Positions 10,813 through 22,840 are shown, counted from the stretch's first letter. The stretch: DNA of 64,000 nt from Portunus trituberculatus (GCF_017591435.1 NC_059301.1:4519640-4583639); one strand, 5' to 3'. Notes: generated by a model not told the origin, from the sequence alone. Program-made: numbers and translations.

Positions 10813-11572
10813 TTATAGTGCCAAGCGTATGGTCTGAGTTAGGTGTTAGGGTAGGGGTTTCACTTATTGCTGAGGTCAATTTGACCCTCCTTGGGTAAAC
10901 CCAGGTGCAAGGGAGTAGGTACACCAGGTGCGGTGTCACCCGTTAGGTTCAGTTAGGTTAGTAGTATGTTGTATAATTTGGTATTGTGTAAGTGTTGTGG
11001 GGTGCTGTGACGTAACTACCCCAGTAGTGAAGTGAACAGTGTTATTATATGTAATGCATCATCAAGTGTGTGTTGGTGCTACTTGTCCCAGGGTTGTGTC
11101 AAGCTCCATCTGCTCACAACCATGCTGAGTCTCTGAATTACCCCTGTAGTGGGTCAAACCACTACAAATTGTTGGCTGTAGCAGTGGGATAGTTCAGTGA
11201 CTAGTGTGTTTACCACTGTGGTTAGAAAGGTCACTTCTCGATCCTGGTGTGTAGACAGATGGTGAAGTTTTGCATACAACAAACCACAATCGTGGCCAAA
11301 CTCAGGTACAGGAGAAAAAGAGATAAGAATGATGTGCGGGTGTTTTGTTCATCAGACGTTCAAGTAAGAAAATTTTCAGTCATCTGAAGCTATGAGATGT
11401 GCTGTAATGACCTAATGATTTAACAATCTTCTGGTTGCATGTCAGAACCCTTCAGGTCATAAGGAGAAAGAGAAGTGCTGGATAACTTTTGAGATTTTCT
11501 TTCTTTTTTTTCTTTTATTTTACCGTTTAATTAAGAGGGAAAGACTTGTGATTTCCTAGAGTTTAATTTGAA

Positions 11573-12537
11573 CCAGGGGTGGAATCCACAAAACTTTAAC
11601 GATGTGCTACTGACATGCAAGCATACCCCCTACTGAAAATGATATCCACGAATGCATCAAATGTTGGTGGGATGTTGCTAACTAACTACGAGCATCACTA
11701 AAAAGCACACCTCCCGAGGCGTAGTAAAGGCATCGCTATCTCTTATGTAAATATCTATGAGCACAAAACCTATCTTTTAGCCTCAGCCAAGCTTTACCAC
11801 ACAAGAAACATGATTTTGTGATGCACATAATGAAATTTTACATGGAACAGCAAAAATAAATATCAAGATGACAGAACAAAATTTCAAATTTCCCCACGCC
11901 ACCAGCCTACCAGTAGGCAAGTCGCATGGTCAGCAGGCAGCAGCCACACTCACCACAATATGTGTGAACTTCCTACTACTCTAGTAACTGCTGCTATGGA
12001 ATAAATATTCAACCATAAACCATATATAGTACTAGCCTACTATATTCTGCAAGTGTCTCTTTTCTTTTTTTTTTTGCTGTGATTTAAGTTGTCAAGCTTG
12101 CCCGAAATCACTGCACCCCTGACTTAACATCTCTTTCACCAAGGTTAAGGTCTCAATGTTGGTGAATCATTGTCTCCAAGGTTTATTATGAGGTTCAGTA
12201 GGCAAAATGAAAGGATTGTTAAGAGTGCTGACAGTGGCGAGTAGTAGCTGTGGGGGCATTATGGTGTATACAAGTTTAGAAACAATATCATACTCCTCAG
12301 CCAGGGAGAATCAAAAGCTACTTTGTAATTGGATGTCTTTGCTCATGATGTCATGGTGATGATGTCACACCCTCGGTAGCCAATGAGCACACTTCAATTG
12401 GTTAGCGACATCCACGCCCAATAGTGACAAGTGTTCATGGATACCGCTTCTATGACCTCGTCGCGATATTGCTATTAGACCTGTTCGTCAGTTAGGGCTT
12501 CATTACTACCAACAAGTTTAGTGTATTCCACCCCTGG
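11573..12537. mobile_element. Non-autonomous DNA transposon with CCAGGGGTGGAAT terminal inverted repeats
   Basis: The left end CCAGGGGTGGAATCCAC matches the inverted right end (GTGTATTCCACCCCTGG in plus orientation). Inside the TIR, AAACTT is also shared, giving about 24 bp with few mismatches. The 965-bp interior has no long open frame. A target site duplication is not evident (left flank TTTGAA, right flank AAAGCC), so the superfamily is left open. It sits in the HPDL intron between coding exons 2 and 3. Confidence 0.7.
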
Positions 12538-12730
12538 AAAGCCACACGGACTGAAGGGTTTCGATCCCACTCTGAGGCCTGAACCTTAAATAGCAAAATT
12601 TATAATAACTATGAGGGACTTTTTTTTTCTCTTTACCTCCACTAATGTGAGTAATATTTTTATTCTTTTGGCAAGCAAACAAAATTTTAAACCGCAAACA
12701 TGGAAAATAAATTTGTAGGTCCATGGCTAG

Positions 12731-12934
12731 GTGACCAGGCAAGGAGGAGGAGAGCTAAACCAAACGCTGCAATTACAGCCACCACAGCCAGCCGAACTAC
12801 AAACTATGCAAGTGGATTTTGAAGTGGTGAATCAGAGAGGGGTTCAAAATGCTTCATGTGGCATTTTCTGCTATTTGGATCATTACATCCTTTCCTCCTT
12901 TATCATAGCTTCTTTCATATCCTTCCTATATTAA
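12731..12934 (+). other. Inverted ORF copy 2 (QPPQPA / SCGIFC peptide), in HPDL intron
   Basis: The plus strand reads MTRQGGGELNQTLQ, LQPPQPAELQTMQVDFEVVN, then VQNASCGIFCYLDHY. The shared peptide ends at LDHY, beyond which the two copies diverge. Between the arms lie 2 kb including the terminal-inverted-repeat element at 11573-12537. No known domain is recognised. Amino-acid changes between the copies are frequent, which argues against strong coding constraint. Confidence 0.45.
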
Positions 12935-12949
12935 TGCATACTAATAATG

Positions 12950-13325
12950 TGCATGTATTTACCAAGTTATATTTACCTTGCTGTGATATACAGGAAAAGA
13001 ACCATACTTAGGCTCATGCTGTCCCATCTAAGTTCCTTTTTTGCACCCAACTTTTTCTTATATTCATGGATTGTTTTTGCATACACAGTCACATTATCAA
13101 GTTCGTTCCAAGCTGTAATACTTCTATGTGGGAAACTATGTATTCTTTTTAGTTCCTACTATGCCTTCTTCTATCACTTTTGTCCCTTATCACTAGATTC
13201 CTTCTATCAATTATCTCTATACCTTCTTAGATTCTATATACTGTTATCAAGTTTCCTCTCTGCCTCCTGTTTTCTAAAGTAACTAGTCCCATTTCTCTCG
13301 ATCTTTCTTCATATGGGAGATCATT
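12950..13325 (-). mobile_element. LINE-B 3' fragment (antisense)
   Basis: Minus-strand translation shows LPYEERSREMGLVTLENRR, a FPHRSITAWNEL-like segment and a tail ending CTTGGTAAATACATGCA. These match the LINE-B C-terminal domain and its GGTAAATAC terminus. The fragment has many stops. There is no long (AC)n at its end. Confidence 0.6.
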
Positions 13326-14361
13326 TACGTTGAGTGGAGGGTACTGTCTTGGGTTTGTCATGACATGTTGGTGTTGTGTGGGCAAGCTAGCTCAGCCGAA
13401 GGCAGAATAATGAATGATTTAGATATTATGGAGATAAGAGGAAAGTATGATAGCATATGCACATAGTTTAATTTGTAACAAGTTGTTGTTGATCTGATAG
13501 TTACACATGGCTACAGGTGAAACCTATTTGTGATTGAACTTTGTCCTTGTTTCCCTAAACATATGTATCGTTATATATATTCAAATAGTGTTTTAATTAA
13601 TTTGCCTCACAAGAAGTGTAATTTATGAATATACATGACACCAGTTGAGTTGAAGATTCATATTAGTTTGGTTTATGTATTATTGCCAGCCATTAGTTCT
13701 CTGGGTACTTACACAGTATAGAAGTACCACAAATGAGTGGGAATTTTGACAGTACACATATAGTATTCTATTTCTAGGTATCTAATAATGACTGATACTT
13801 AAAAACTAGGTTCAAATTGAAGAGTGACGCAAAAGGAAAATTCTGAAGGCAATGATAAAAATTTTGGTTTTAAAGTTTCAACTATCTATTGGTCTTGTAC
13901 CAATTCTATATTTGGTAGTACTATTTCTACACTAAATAACTGAAAAGGCATAATTCCATTATTTATCTATGTTCTTCAGTACAGTGCATGCCAATTATGC
14001 TATCCAAAAGTTTGCCAAATTCCATTACAAATTTGAAACAAGAAACTGCATAGCAATATATTTAAGATAAGACAATGTAAATATGATGGCAGATACTTTA
14101 AAAAAGAATTATACATAAATAAATAAAACAAATAAATAAACAAATAATAATTAAAAAGCAAATAATTTTTTATAACATTGAGTATGCAAGCCCACTCACT
14201 CCATCATCTCAATCCATGAAATTAGGTATCAAAATTTCATAATTATATAATTTTCTGTGTCTTCACTGGACTTGATCCAAGAAATTGCTCAGATCTTGAT
14301 GGAATTCACCTTATTGCTCTAAATGGTGCAGGAAACAAGAAGCAACATGTAGAAAACTCAC
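13326..14361. other. HPDL intron remainder, no gene seen
   Basis: This is AT-rich intronic sequence. 14100-14180 is A-rich with repeated AAATAAAT. No open frame longer than 60 codons has recognisable content. Confidence 0.5.
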
Positions 14362-14525
14362 CATACCCAACTAAAGGTTCTGCTAAGACTATCTTTAATG
14401 AAGAGTCCTCTTCAGAAGCTGAGGGTACAGTCAAGCCAACTTCAGCACACCTCCAGTACTCCATGGCCTTGATTCGCATGCCAATATTTTCAGCAAGCAC
14501 AAAACCTTCTTTACTGGTGTCAGCC
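14362..14525 (-). CDS. HPDL: HPDL-like protein, coding exon 2
   Basis: The exon encodes ADTSKEGFVLAENIGMRIK, AMEYWRCAEVGL, SASEEDSSLKIVLAEPL and VGY. This corresponds to the start of the second (C-terminal) vicinal-oxygen-chelate domain, where HPD-family proteins carry an ...LxxFxE/AEPL core strand. The acceptor TTGGCAG precedes 14525, the donor is TATG|GTGAGT at 14362/14361, and the length of 164 nt keeps phase (1 base in, 1 base out). The intron to exon 3 is about 4.1 kb and contains a 965-bp transposon, an inverted ORF pair and a LINE-B fragment. Confidence 0.88.
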
Positions 14526-14758
14526 CTGCCAACAAATCACTGTGTAACGACAATTCATAATATTGCAAGAAAACTTATTCATTTATTCATTAGGATCTCT
14601 CAGTTTCTCCATTTTTGCATCAATGACTACTCCTTGATACATTTATCTCCATTTACATAAATTTCTTTTTATGCAGCCTGCACAGTCATATAGATTCTCA
14701 TTCACAAATCATCATTGTCACCTTTCTCTTAAACTACTTAAAAAAAATGTATATTTAC

Positions 14759-15585
14759 CTATTTGCTGCAAATCTTTTCATGCCAAAACAGTGCTGATAC
14801 CAGTCAATCAGTCCCTCTGACTTCCCAGACTCACAAGCAAGTGCTATGTGGTCAAAATGAGTAAACAAAGGCTCACCATTCAGGTTATCATTTAAACAGA
14901 TATTTGAATAATTTGTAACTGGTTGTTGCTGGAGTCCATTTACAGTAGTGTGCTCCCCTCCATCACTTTTAGAGTTTAAAGAACAGGATTTGTTATTGTC
15001 AATCTGAAAGCTTTGAAATCCAGGAAGGAATTCCCCAGAATAATTTTGCTTGTCAATCAGAGTGTGGACAACATTACCAAGGCAGGAAGTTACAATTGAG
15101 TACTTGACTTGCCCATGGGAATCTTTTAAAATTGTTGGCTTCCGCAGAACACGACCTCCTTGTGTCTCCACTCTTTTGGTTACTTCATCCACATCTCTCA
15201 CCACAAGGGCAACATTGAATACAGAATCAATGGCATGTGATGTCTGGTCTTGACAACAAAACACTGTCCAGTGTTCAAGATCATTGAAAAGATCATTGCT
15301 TACAATTAAAGGACTCTCAGAAGACAAATTAGTTTGTCCATTGACAAGTTTTTTTCCTTTGTCAAAATTGCCACTGACGTCATCAGTCACATTGTTAAGA
15401 TGTTTCTTGTCCTTTTTTCTCTTTGTAATGACAAACACAGCAGAGCCATGCTTCAGTGCCCACTTTGTTGACAGTGGGGTGAGATGCCTTGCTATCAAGG
15501 TAAAACTAAAGCTTTTAATTAATGTATTTAACAGATCATTTTCCTCGCCTACACAGATCTCCACATGATGCAGGGCACTGCACAT
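14759..15585 (-). CDS. HPDL: HPDL-like protein, coding exon 1 with start codon
   Basis: This is the N-terminal part of a 4-hydroxyphenylpyruvate dioxygenase-like protein, a non-heme iron dioxygenase family member. Vertebrate HPDL is mitochondrial and converts 4-hydroxyphenylpyruvate to 4-hydroxymandelate in a coenzyme Q headgroup route. The chosen start is MCSALHHVEICVGEEN, the first ATG after an acceptor TTTTTGCAG (15590-15587), so a non-coding 5' exon probably lies upstream. The first VOC domain includes LKHGSAVFVI, VFNVALVVRDVDEV and FLPGFQ. The second begins with FTHFDHIALAC, holding the first metal-ligand histidine (DH). A long polar insertion (about residues 60-110) and a second at 190-225 lengthen the protein relative to human HPDL. 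The donor is AATAG|GTAAAT at 14759/14758. Confidence 0.88.
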
Positions 15586-17570
15586 TCTGCAAAAATAAAA
15601 TGATGTGGTTAGATAATAAATATCAAATAAACACATAAAACCAAAACTACAAATAAGATTACATCATGTAATTTGAGACATAGGGAATAAAGGACACATG
15701 TCTCCATACATTAAAAAAGGCAACCATATAGAAAAATAGGTATAACTAGAGTTTCCCATCAGTCTCACTGACATGAAAAAGAGTGTAACACAGGAAAGTA
15801 GACATCTTTCTAAGACACTTTTGGCCAGATTATCAGTCTGCCCATTTCCATTTCCTCAGTAAAGATTCTAGAGAGACCTCTTATTGTCAAGGTATTAGCA
15901 GATGTGCTCCTCTCTTTCTCCCTGCTCATTATTGTGTTGATACTCATAAAAATTACACAAACTTTGAACACTAGAGAATTAGTGCATTTTGCATGTATTG
16001 AAATGATTTACATTTACATAAACAATGTCAGATATGTTGATGTACACTAGGTTTAGCAGAAAATATCAGGTGAATCCTTCTTCTGGCTGCCATGGGGACA
16101 TTATCAAATGAAGCCCGCCATATTCTAGTTTGACTACAAACCTCTTCAGTACACAGCAGCATGTTCACTTTACATAGGTAGAGTTTGCCATAAACATGAG
16201 TAAGGAAGAGCTACAGTGCACTGCTACTTGGCTATAAGATTGGAATATGTTCTTAGAAACAATAGTAAAGCCAATCCATAATAATGGGGTTGGTGTTGTT
16301 AGTGCCCCTGCCAGCCACTGCCAATCAAATTTTCTAGCCATTACTTAAAAATTACCAAAGAAATAAACATATATACAGTGCAAATTTACAATCTACAAAT
16401 GAAATAGAAATCCATCAAATAACAGGGGTGCAAAAAAGGAACTATAAAGACTCTAAAGTCAACAGCTGAGCGAAGGCTAATGAAGAACCCACTTCTGTGG
16501 TTGGTGGGGGAGGGAGGGCATGATATCCAGGGGGTGGCTGGTGGCAGCCTAGCCAAGGACAAGTAGAGTTCCTAAATGCCTCTTTAATACAGTGAAAAAT
16601 AATACTTCCTGCAGGTTACAAGCATTTGTAAGATGCCTAGGAGGTTTCATCTGATTCTATAATCAATTACTAATATAATATCAAGGAAAACTTTGAAATT
16701 AAGCATGAAATAAGTGAAGAGGCTGACAAAGTTCATGAAGAACCACCATTAGTTAGTTTTTCTGACACTCGATCTCTTTATGCACGGTTTGAGCAGCCTC
16801 CTCGTGGTTTCCAGGCATGAAGAGGCAGAGGTTATTTGATAATATGGCCGTTTTCTTCTATACACTCTAGAAAATTACTCATCTAGTATTAATGCTAATA
16901 AATAAGTATATAGAATACAAAAATCACTGCATTAAGTTTTGTTTGATCTTAGCTTAGTTTAGGTTTAGTTAGAATGTACTAATGGTTGCATATGCGTAGA
17001 ACACAAAAATCTTTGCATTTAGATAATACTTAAATCTAGGGATTTTCCCAATATCTTGACATTTTTTTCTGACAGTCTGGAGTGCTCATTTCGTATTCTA
17101 GGCATTAAAATACAACCATTAATGCATTCCATGCAACGTAATGTCAGAGTGACGCCTTTCTAAATGTTTACCAAAAAATATAAAGATCAGAACCTATTTT
17201 TTTCTTTATTGAATCTTTCTGATTTTCATAAAGCAAAACTTCATCATGTGATGAATTATGTGATACACACACACAGATACACAAACACTGGATGACTAAA
17301 ACCCAATTCCTGTCTTACTAAACTTTTATAGCATTCCCTACTTTCTCAATGATTGGTTACACATAGGACTTAAGACTGCAACCTAGTGACGTAATGAGTG
17401 TGTTAATATGTTGACCCCCACTATGGTATAACACTTGTTCTGTATTTCTTGTATTACCCAAGGTTATTACACAATATTGTTTCGAGCATGAAGTTGTGTA
17501 AACGCCCACTCGTATATATATTCCCTCCTTCAGTTATCTTAATAAAAATTCATTCCTATTCTTGGAATAT
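15586..17570. other. Upstream of HPDL coding start, no gene seen
   Basis: This stretch presumably holds a 5' non-coding exon and the promoter of HPDL, because an acceptor directly precedes the start codon. I cannot identify either. There is no long open frame and no clear transposon end. Confidence 0.4.
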
Positions 17571-17577
17571 AGAACGC

Positions 17578-17600
17578 TAACGTCATATAAATAAGCGAGA
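17578..17600 (+). promoter_or_regulatory. Candidate core promoter (CRE-like plus TATA-like)
   Basis: ACGTCATATAAATAAG joins a CRE-like ACGTCA to a TATAAATA box. Immediately downstream lies a locally GC-rich stretch (17620-17690, with GGCGGCCGTCGGCCG) that stands out from the AT-rich surroundings and could be a first exon. No coding function is recognised downstream. The call rests on motifs only. Confidence 0.25.
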
Positions 17601-17829
17601 TGTGGTGCAGAGGACGTGGAGGAGCAGAGAGAGCTGCTGCACCCAGAAAGGCAGGCACACGGCGGCCGTCGGCCGAAGTCACCGTAGGGAAGTTTGTTTA
17701 TGTTTACATTACATCATCACCAAGGGAAACCAAGCGTTGTATTTTCAGCAATTTATCTCCTTTGAATGGCCTCTACTGGCAGTAATTAAAGTAATCCAAG
17801 AGTTTTTACAATTCTGGTGATAACTTAAC

Positions 17830-18590
17830 AAAGTTATAAGTAATGGAAAACACCCATTAGGTAGTACTCTGCTGTGGGGAAAAATCGTATTAAACACAAA
17901 GAATACATAAGTATTCAACATCAGCTAGTTTTATTATATATTACTGTCCCTAAGGTTCGAAATTTTTATTAAATTAATACATTATTCTATGTGCTTGGAC
18001 GTGCTACATGTGCTTTTGGAAGACTACTTGTGACTACAGACGGAATGACATTCTGCTTGGACGCAAGAAAGGGGTACATTCATTCAACCTCCTAGGAATG
18101 ACGCAATTAAGCGCCAAGCAGAGTGTGTTATTCGCCACGTGTGTGTGTGTGTGTGTGTCAGGACCACTTATACACTACACGAATAAATAAAACTGCAATT
18201 TCTCACAGTATCTAAGCATCTTCGTTTTTTCTCTATTCATCAAACTTTGGCTTCAGCTTTCGTAATTCTATATCATAACCTTAATTAAGTTACAGAGCCA
18301 ATCTATTCAATAAAAAATTTAATATAATTGATGACAAAATAATTTCCATTGATATACTATTCTACCTATCTATAAAAAAAAAAAAAGTACATACCGGTGA
18401 CACACAATAGACTTGCTTTGGTTTTATGGGAGAAACTATAAATGAACTGAAATTAGGGAACGGAATAACAATTAAGTATATCAAAGAATTGAAAAGAAAA
18501 TAAGAAAGAAGGAAGTATGAGTATTGAATTAATGTACACTTGGTTGTAATTTGAATCTAATAAGTTCAAGCATACACTAATTGTTGTAAT
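17830..18590. other. AT-rich intergenic stretch, no gene seen
   Basis: Short ORFs only. A brief (TG)8 tract lies near 18142-18157 and a poly-A at about 18374-18386. Confidence 0.5.
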
Positions 18591-18597
18591 TATGTCA

Positions 18598-18599
<2 letters not shown>

Positions 18600-18659
<60 letters not shown>
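18600..18659 (+). repeat. (TC)n microsatellite
   Basis: About 30 uninterrupted TC units. Confidence 0.97.
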
Positions 18660-18664
<5 letters not shown>

Positions 18665-19188
18665 ATATATATTTTCAAAGATTCTTAATAAATCCTCCAG
18701 CATGAGGTAAACCAAATAGACTAGTCTTTCTCTCAGTTTTAATATAACCAGGAAGGTGAGAGCAGGCAAATAGGCGCGGTGAGTGCGAAGGTTTTTTTTT
18801 TTTTTTTTTTCTCTTTTTTTTCTTTCTTCGTGCTCCTGTTGCAAGAATGGGGAAAAGATAAAAAGAAAGATTATGACAGAATAACACTGAGGCCATTGCA
18901 CTGAAACCTCTCTCTATAGTCAATCACATCCTTTTACCATAGAATAAGGTGATGAACTTGTCTGTCAATTACTGAAACTAGATATGAGTACCAGTTCGAA
19001 GATTGTGTGCTAGGTAGGAATTGAAGGAGAGAAGGGAAGGAGCCGTGAAGTAAACAGTGATTTGCGTACACGACTATCCAAACTTCTGCCTAAGGAAACC
19101 CAGATAGAGGAAAAGAAGATACTAGTAATAATGGCCGCCGCAATTGAAGTGGAGATGGAAGAGGTATACTGGAATGAAGTAATTGAAG

Positions 19189-19190
<2 letters not shown>

Positions 19191-19241
<51 letters not shown>
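19191..19241 (+). repeat. (AG)n microsatellite
   Basis: About 25 AG units. A short open reading frame running into it starts MAAAIEVEMEEVYWNEVIEG at 19132, but nothing else supports an exon. Confidence 0.97.
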
Positions 19242-19244
<3 letters not shown>

Positions 19245-19448
19245 GTATGTGTGTGTTTTAACCAAATTGCTGAACCATCTTTGCTCAAGTTTGCATTGTC
19301 ATACCTTTTTTTCACTCCCCCATTTGTTTATTTATTTTCATTATAAATATTTTTCGTTATTTATTGTACGTTATCGTAATACATTGTGTTAGGTTGGCAG
19401 CATTGATCATCAGCAGTTCCGTGTAGGGTGAGTCATGTATTCAGATTA

Positions 19449-19452
<4 letters not shown>

Positions 19453-19500
<48 letters not shown>
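19453..19500 (+). repeat. (GT)n microsatellite
   Basis: About 24 GT units. Confidence 0.97.
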
Positions 19501-19504
<4 letters not shown>

Positions 19505-21925
19505 GTGCATTATTAGTTTTCCCTGTTTTTTTTCCCGTTACATTTTGCATTGTGAGAAATATTCCTCTCTACATTTTGGTATGGGAATAAGTGGCTTTCA
19601 GTCTCACGTATTTAACTGCCAGGATAAAAAAAAAAAAAAAATTAAATAAAAAAAAAAAAATAAATAAATAAAAAACTTGGTGACTATTGAAGTAAGCTGA
19701 TGAACGAGCTGTAACATGACGTTAGATACAGACATAACCTGTTTTTTAATGTTGTTTAGTATCATAGGCACTCATACAAGATAACGACCATTGCGTGTTG
19801 GATGACAATTGGTAAAGGAACAAGCAAATGATTTTAAACATAATTATCGCCATGTCTCCTACTCACTAGATATGAAGTTCGGTCATTTCCGGCGTAGTGC
19901 TTTTTGGCCCACTACTATTGTGTACACAGCCTCGTTTTGAAACGAAGAGCGCGCCCCTGCAGGATTACGTATGTATGTCCGCATCGATCTCTGCTCTCAG
20001 AAAAAAAAAGGGGGATGGAAGTGCACTTAACAATTTTCTCTTTCAAAATGGATTGTTTAGGTACTCGTTATGTATGCGTGTTTACACGTGCATGCAAACA
20101 TTATGTCGAATGCATATATAGGTAGTGTTTCTCATTCCTGACACGGATAGGTCGGTACTCGGTACGTGTCACACAGCCTCATAGACGAGTTTCCTTCTAT
20201 GATGATGCAATTATTTTTTTGTCGAACGTGTGCAATTATATATAAGAAATATGATCCCTCCACAACGTGCAGCAATACATACTCGCACGGTACAACTGTG
20301 ACGGCTACGGCCCAGCTGGTCTGCCTCCTGGAGCAGCAGGTGAAAGATATCACGAAAGTTTTCGCTGGATGTAAATTTCACTGTGCATCATTGACTGAGA
20401 AAGATTTCATAAAAAAATAATCCAAATCATCATACTTAGGCTGATACAATACTAGGATGCAAGTAATGCAACACTAAATGATAAGCTCAGGTGTGATTTG
20501 GACAGCACCGCGGAAATAAGAGGTGATTAACACTGGGTGGCAGTGGCAGGAGCCTTGCTCTCACTGTTCCATGGTTAGTTGACGTTGTCTGTGATAGTGG
20601 AAGTGACGGTCGCGGCGCTGGCTTGCCATTTAGTGCAACCCGTGCTCTTGTGTTCCACTGATGAGAAAGCCACATTTTAACTAGATATCCGCATCAAATA
20701 CGTATATACTGTATTCCTAGTGCTGCCAGGTAATGATGGATTGTTTAAAAAGCCTTGATTCGTGAAGATATTTAACAAGCAAGTCATGGATAGAGCCATC
20801 ATAACTTCTGGAAAGCTGATTTTTTTTTAAAGAAAGCACGGGGCAGGATGTGTGTAGTGCAGAGGTGTGAAGTTGCTGGTAGATATATGGTGGATCTCAG
20901 GCCACAGAGTGTTGGCACTGCTCCGTATGTGAACCAACTCTCAGATTATCTATCAGCAGGGGTGCCTCGCATGAAGGTTGAGGACACTTTCACTGACAAC
21001 TTTGCCTTGACTGGACAGGCTGTACAGTAGTTGGGTGGGCTGGGTCTTAAAGCAGCATATCTTTAGGACTTAAGCCTGTCAGCTTATTACTGCTGTGGTA
21101 AAGTGATTTTTTCAAAGTTTTCATTAGTGCACGATTGTAATTGAAGTTATCAGATCTAGTCAATTTCAGTAGTAAAGCAAATAAATGCACGGCGTGTCAC
21201 GTAGGATAGTAAGTACGTATATAGGTAATATGCACGTGCACAGAGTATGGTATCTGTCAAGTGATGAGCACGTGTAGGGCGCGTCCAGCTTCACACTACC
21301 ATGTGCACCGCTACCACATAGTCTATAATTACTAGTGTCGGTGTTGTCTATTATGATGAGAGCGAGGGATGGAGGGTAGCTATTATGCCATGCAAGTGAA
21401 GCTTGAAATGAACCATAAACTGTGCTGTATTTAGTGTCACTATTGGGTATATAGTCAAGATTACGGAATTTTTCAACATCCTTCATTTCTGTTACCTTCT
21501 TGAATTAAGTACCTTTATGAAATACATTAGAATAAAGATATTTGAAATCAAATTATCATAAATAATCAAATAGATAAATAAGATTGGGGCACTACATCAA
21601 TATATCATTGGCACTTTTGTCACTTGTTTGGCCTAATGTTTCTCAGCCAAGATGCATAATAACGAAACTACAGAATAACTTTTGGTGGAGGCATGAACGT
21701 AAGAATCTAGGCTGCGGTTATACGGTGAGAGCGTGAGGAATGCAGTCTGCCGAGTGACGCATAAGCCGTGAGGGAAAAGCCGTCCATGGCCAGACTCCAG
21801 CAGACACCACTGAAGGGTTCCTGCGCCGTGCCGCTCATGTGTCACTTCATTACCATGCCGCTCTCATTATATCGACTTGTAGGCATCTTTCACATGTCCA
21901 ATGAAGGGTTGTTGCGTCATCAATC

Positions 21926-21928
<3 letters not shown>
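19501..21928. other. Intergenic stretch, no gene recognised
   Basis: An A-rich low-complexity segment lies at 19626-19672. Small open frames such as 20848-21030 (plus strand, ending ALTGQAVQ) and 20487-20675 (minus strand) have no recognisable family. No transposon ends were found. Confidence 0.45.

Positions 21929-21929
<1 letters not shown>

Positions 21930-21962
<33 letters not shown>
21930..21962 (+). repeat. (AC)n microsatellite before the SINE-V array
   Basis: About 16 AC units, ending where the first SINE-V copy of the array begins. Confidence 0.95.
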
Positions 21963-21964
<2 letters not shown>

Positions 21965-21965
21965 A

Positions 21966-22248
21966 CACCACGTAGTGTAGTGGTTAGCACGCTCGATTCA
22001 CAATCGAGAGGGCCGGGTGCGAGTCCCGGCGCGGCGAGGCAAATGGGCAAGCCTCTTATTGTGTAGCCCCTGATCACCTAGCAGTAAATAGGTACGGGAT
22101 GTAACTCGAGGGATTGTGGCCTCGCTTTCCCGGTGTGTGGAGTGTTGTGGTCTCAGTCCTACCCGAAGATCGGTCTATGAGCTCTGAGCTCGCTCCGTAA
22201 TGGGGAAGACTGACTGGGTGACCAGCAGGTGACCGTGGTGAATTACAC
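21966..22248 (+). mobile_element. SINE-V copy 1 of a head-to-tail array
   Basis: The first 75 bp resemble a valine tRNA. GTAGTGTAGTGGTTAGCACG gives the A box and D arm, and GGGTGCGAGTCCC is a slightly altered B box. The anticodon stem is CTCGA/TCGAG, but in this copy the loop begins TTCACAA (CAC anticodon in the usual position). The body continues with AAATGGGCAAGCCTC, CACCTAGCAGTAAATAGG and TGACCAGCAGG to GAATTACACAC. SINEs are transcribed by RNA polymerase III from the A and B boxes and mobilised by a LINE. Confidence 0.88.
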
Positions 22249-22537
22249 ACCGCGTAGTGTAGTGGTTAGCACGCTCGACTCACAATCGAGAAAAGCCGGG
22301 TTCGAATCCCGGTAAGCGGCGAGACAAATGGGCAAGCCTCTTATTGTGTAGCCCCTGTTTACCTAGCAGTAATTAGGTACGGGATGTAACTCGAGGGGTT
22401 GTGGCCTCGCATTCCCGGTGTGTGGAGTGTGTTGTGGTCTCAGTCCTACCCGAAGATCGGTCTATGAGCTCTGAGCTCGCTCTGGGGCTCTGGGGAAGAC
22501 TGGCTGGGTGACCAGCAGGCGACCGTGGTGAATTACA
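22249..22537 (+). mobile_element. SINE-V copy 2 of the array
   Basis: It begins ACCGCGTAGTGTAGTGG and has GGGTTCGAATCCC as an intact B box, with the CTCGA CTCACAA TCGAG anticodon arm (anticodon CAC, Val type). It joins copy 1 directly at GAATTACACACCGCG, without a spacer. Confidence 0.9.
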
Positions 22538-22840
22538 CACCGCGTAGTGTAGTGGTTAGCACGCTCGACTCACAATCGAGAAGGCCGGGTTCGAATCCCG
22601 ATAAGCGGCGAGGCAAATGGGGAAGTCTCTTAATGTGTGGCTCCTGTTCACCTAGCAGTAAATAGGTACGGGATGTAACTCGAGGGGATGTGGCTTCGCT
22701 TTCCCGGTGTGTGGAGTGTTATGTGGTCTCAGTCCTACCCGAAGATCTATGAGGTCTATCAGCTCTGAGGTCGCTCCGTAATGGGGAAGGCTGATTGGGT
22801 GACCAGCAGACGACCGAGGTGAATCACACACACTAAACAC
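22538..22840 (+). mobile_element. SINE-V copy 3 of the array
   Basis: Same head, with GGGTTCGAATCCC and then a CGATAAGCGG variant. It is slightly longer at the end (CACACACACTAAACACACA), a short AC-rich joint before copy 4. Confidence 0.9.

Noticed and set aside
19062..19250. Possible first exon starting MAAAIEVEMEEVYWNEV
   Set aside because: It runs into an (AG)n tract, the phase to the first visible PI4K2 exon cannot be shown, and the peptide does not resemble PI4K2 N-termini.
22249..22330. Functional tRNA-Val (CAC) genes in the SINE-V heads
   Set aside because: The tRNA-like part is followed by the same 200-bp body in every copy and has mismatches in the acceptor stem. These are SINE heads, not tRNA genes.
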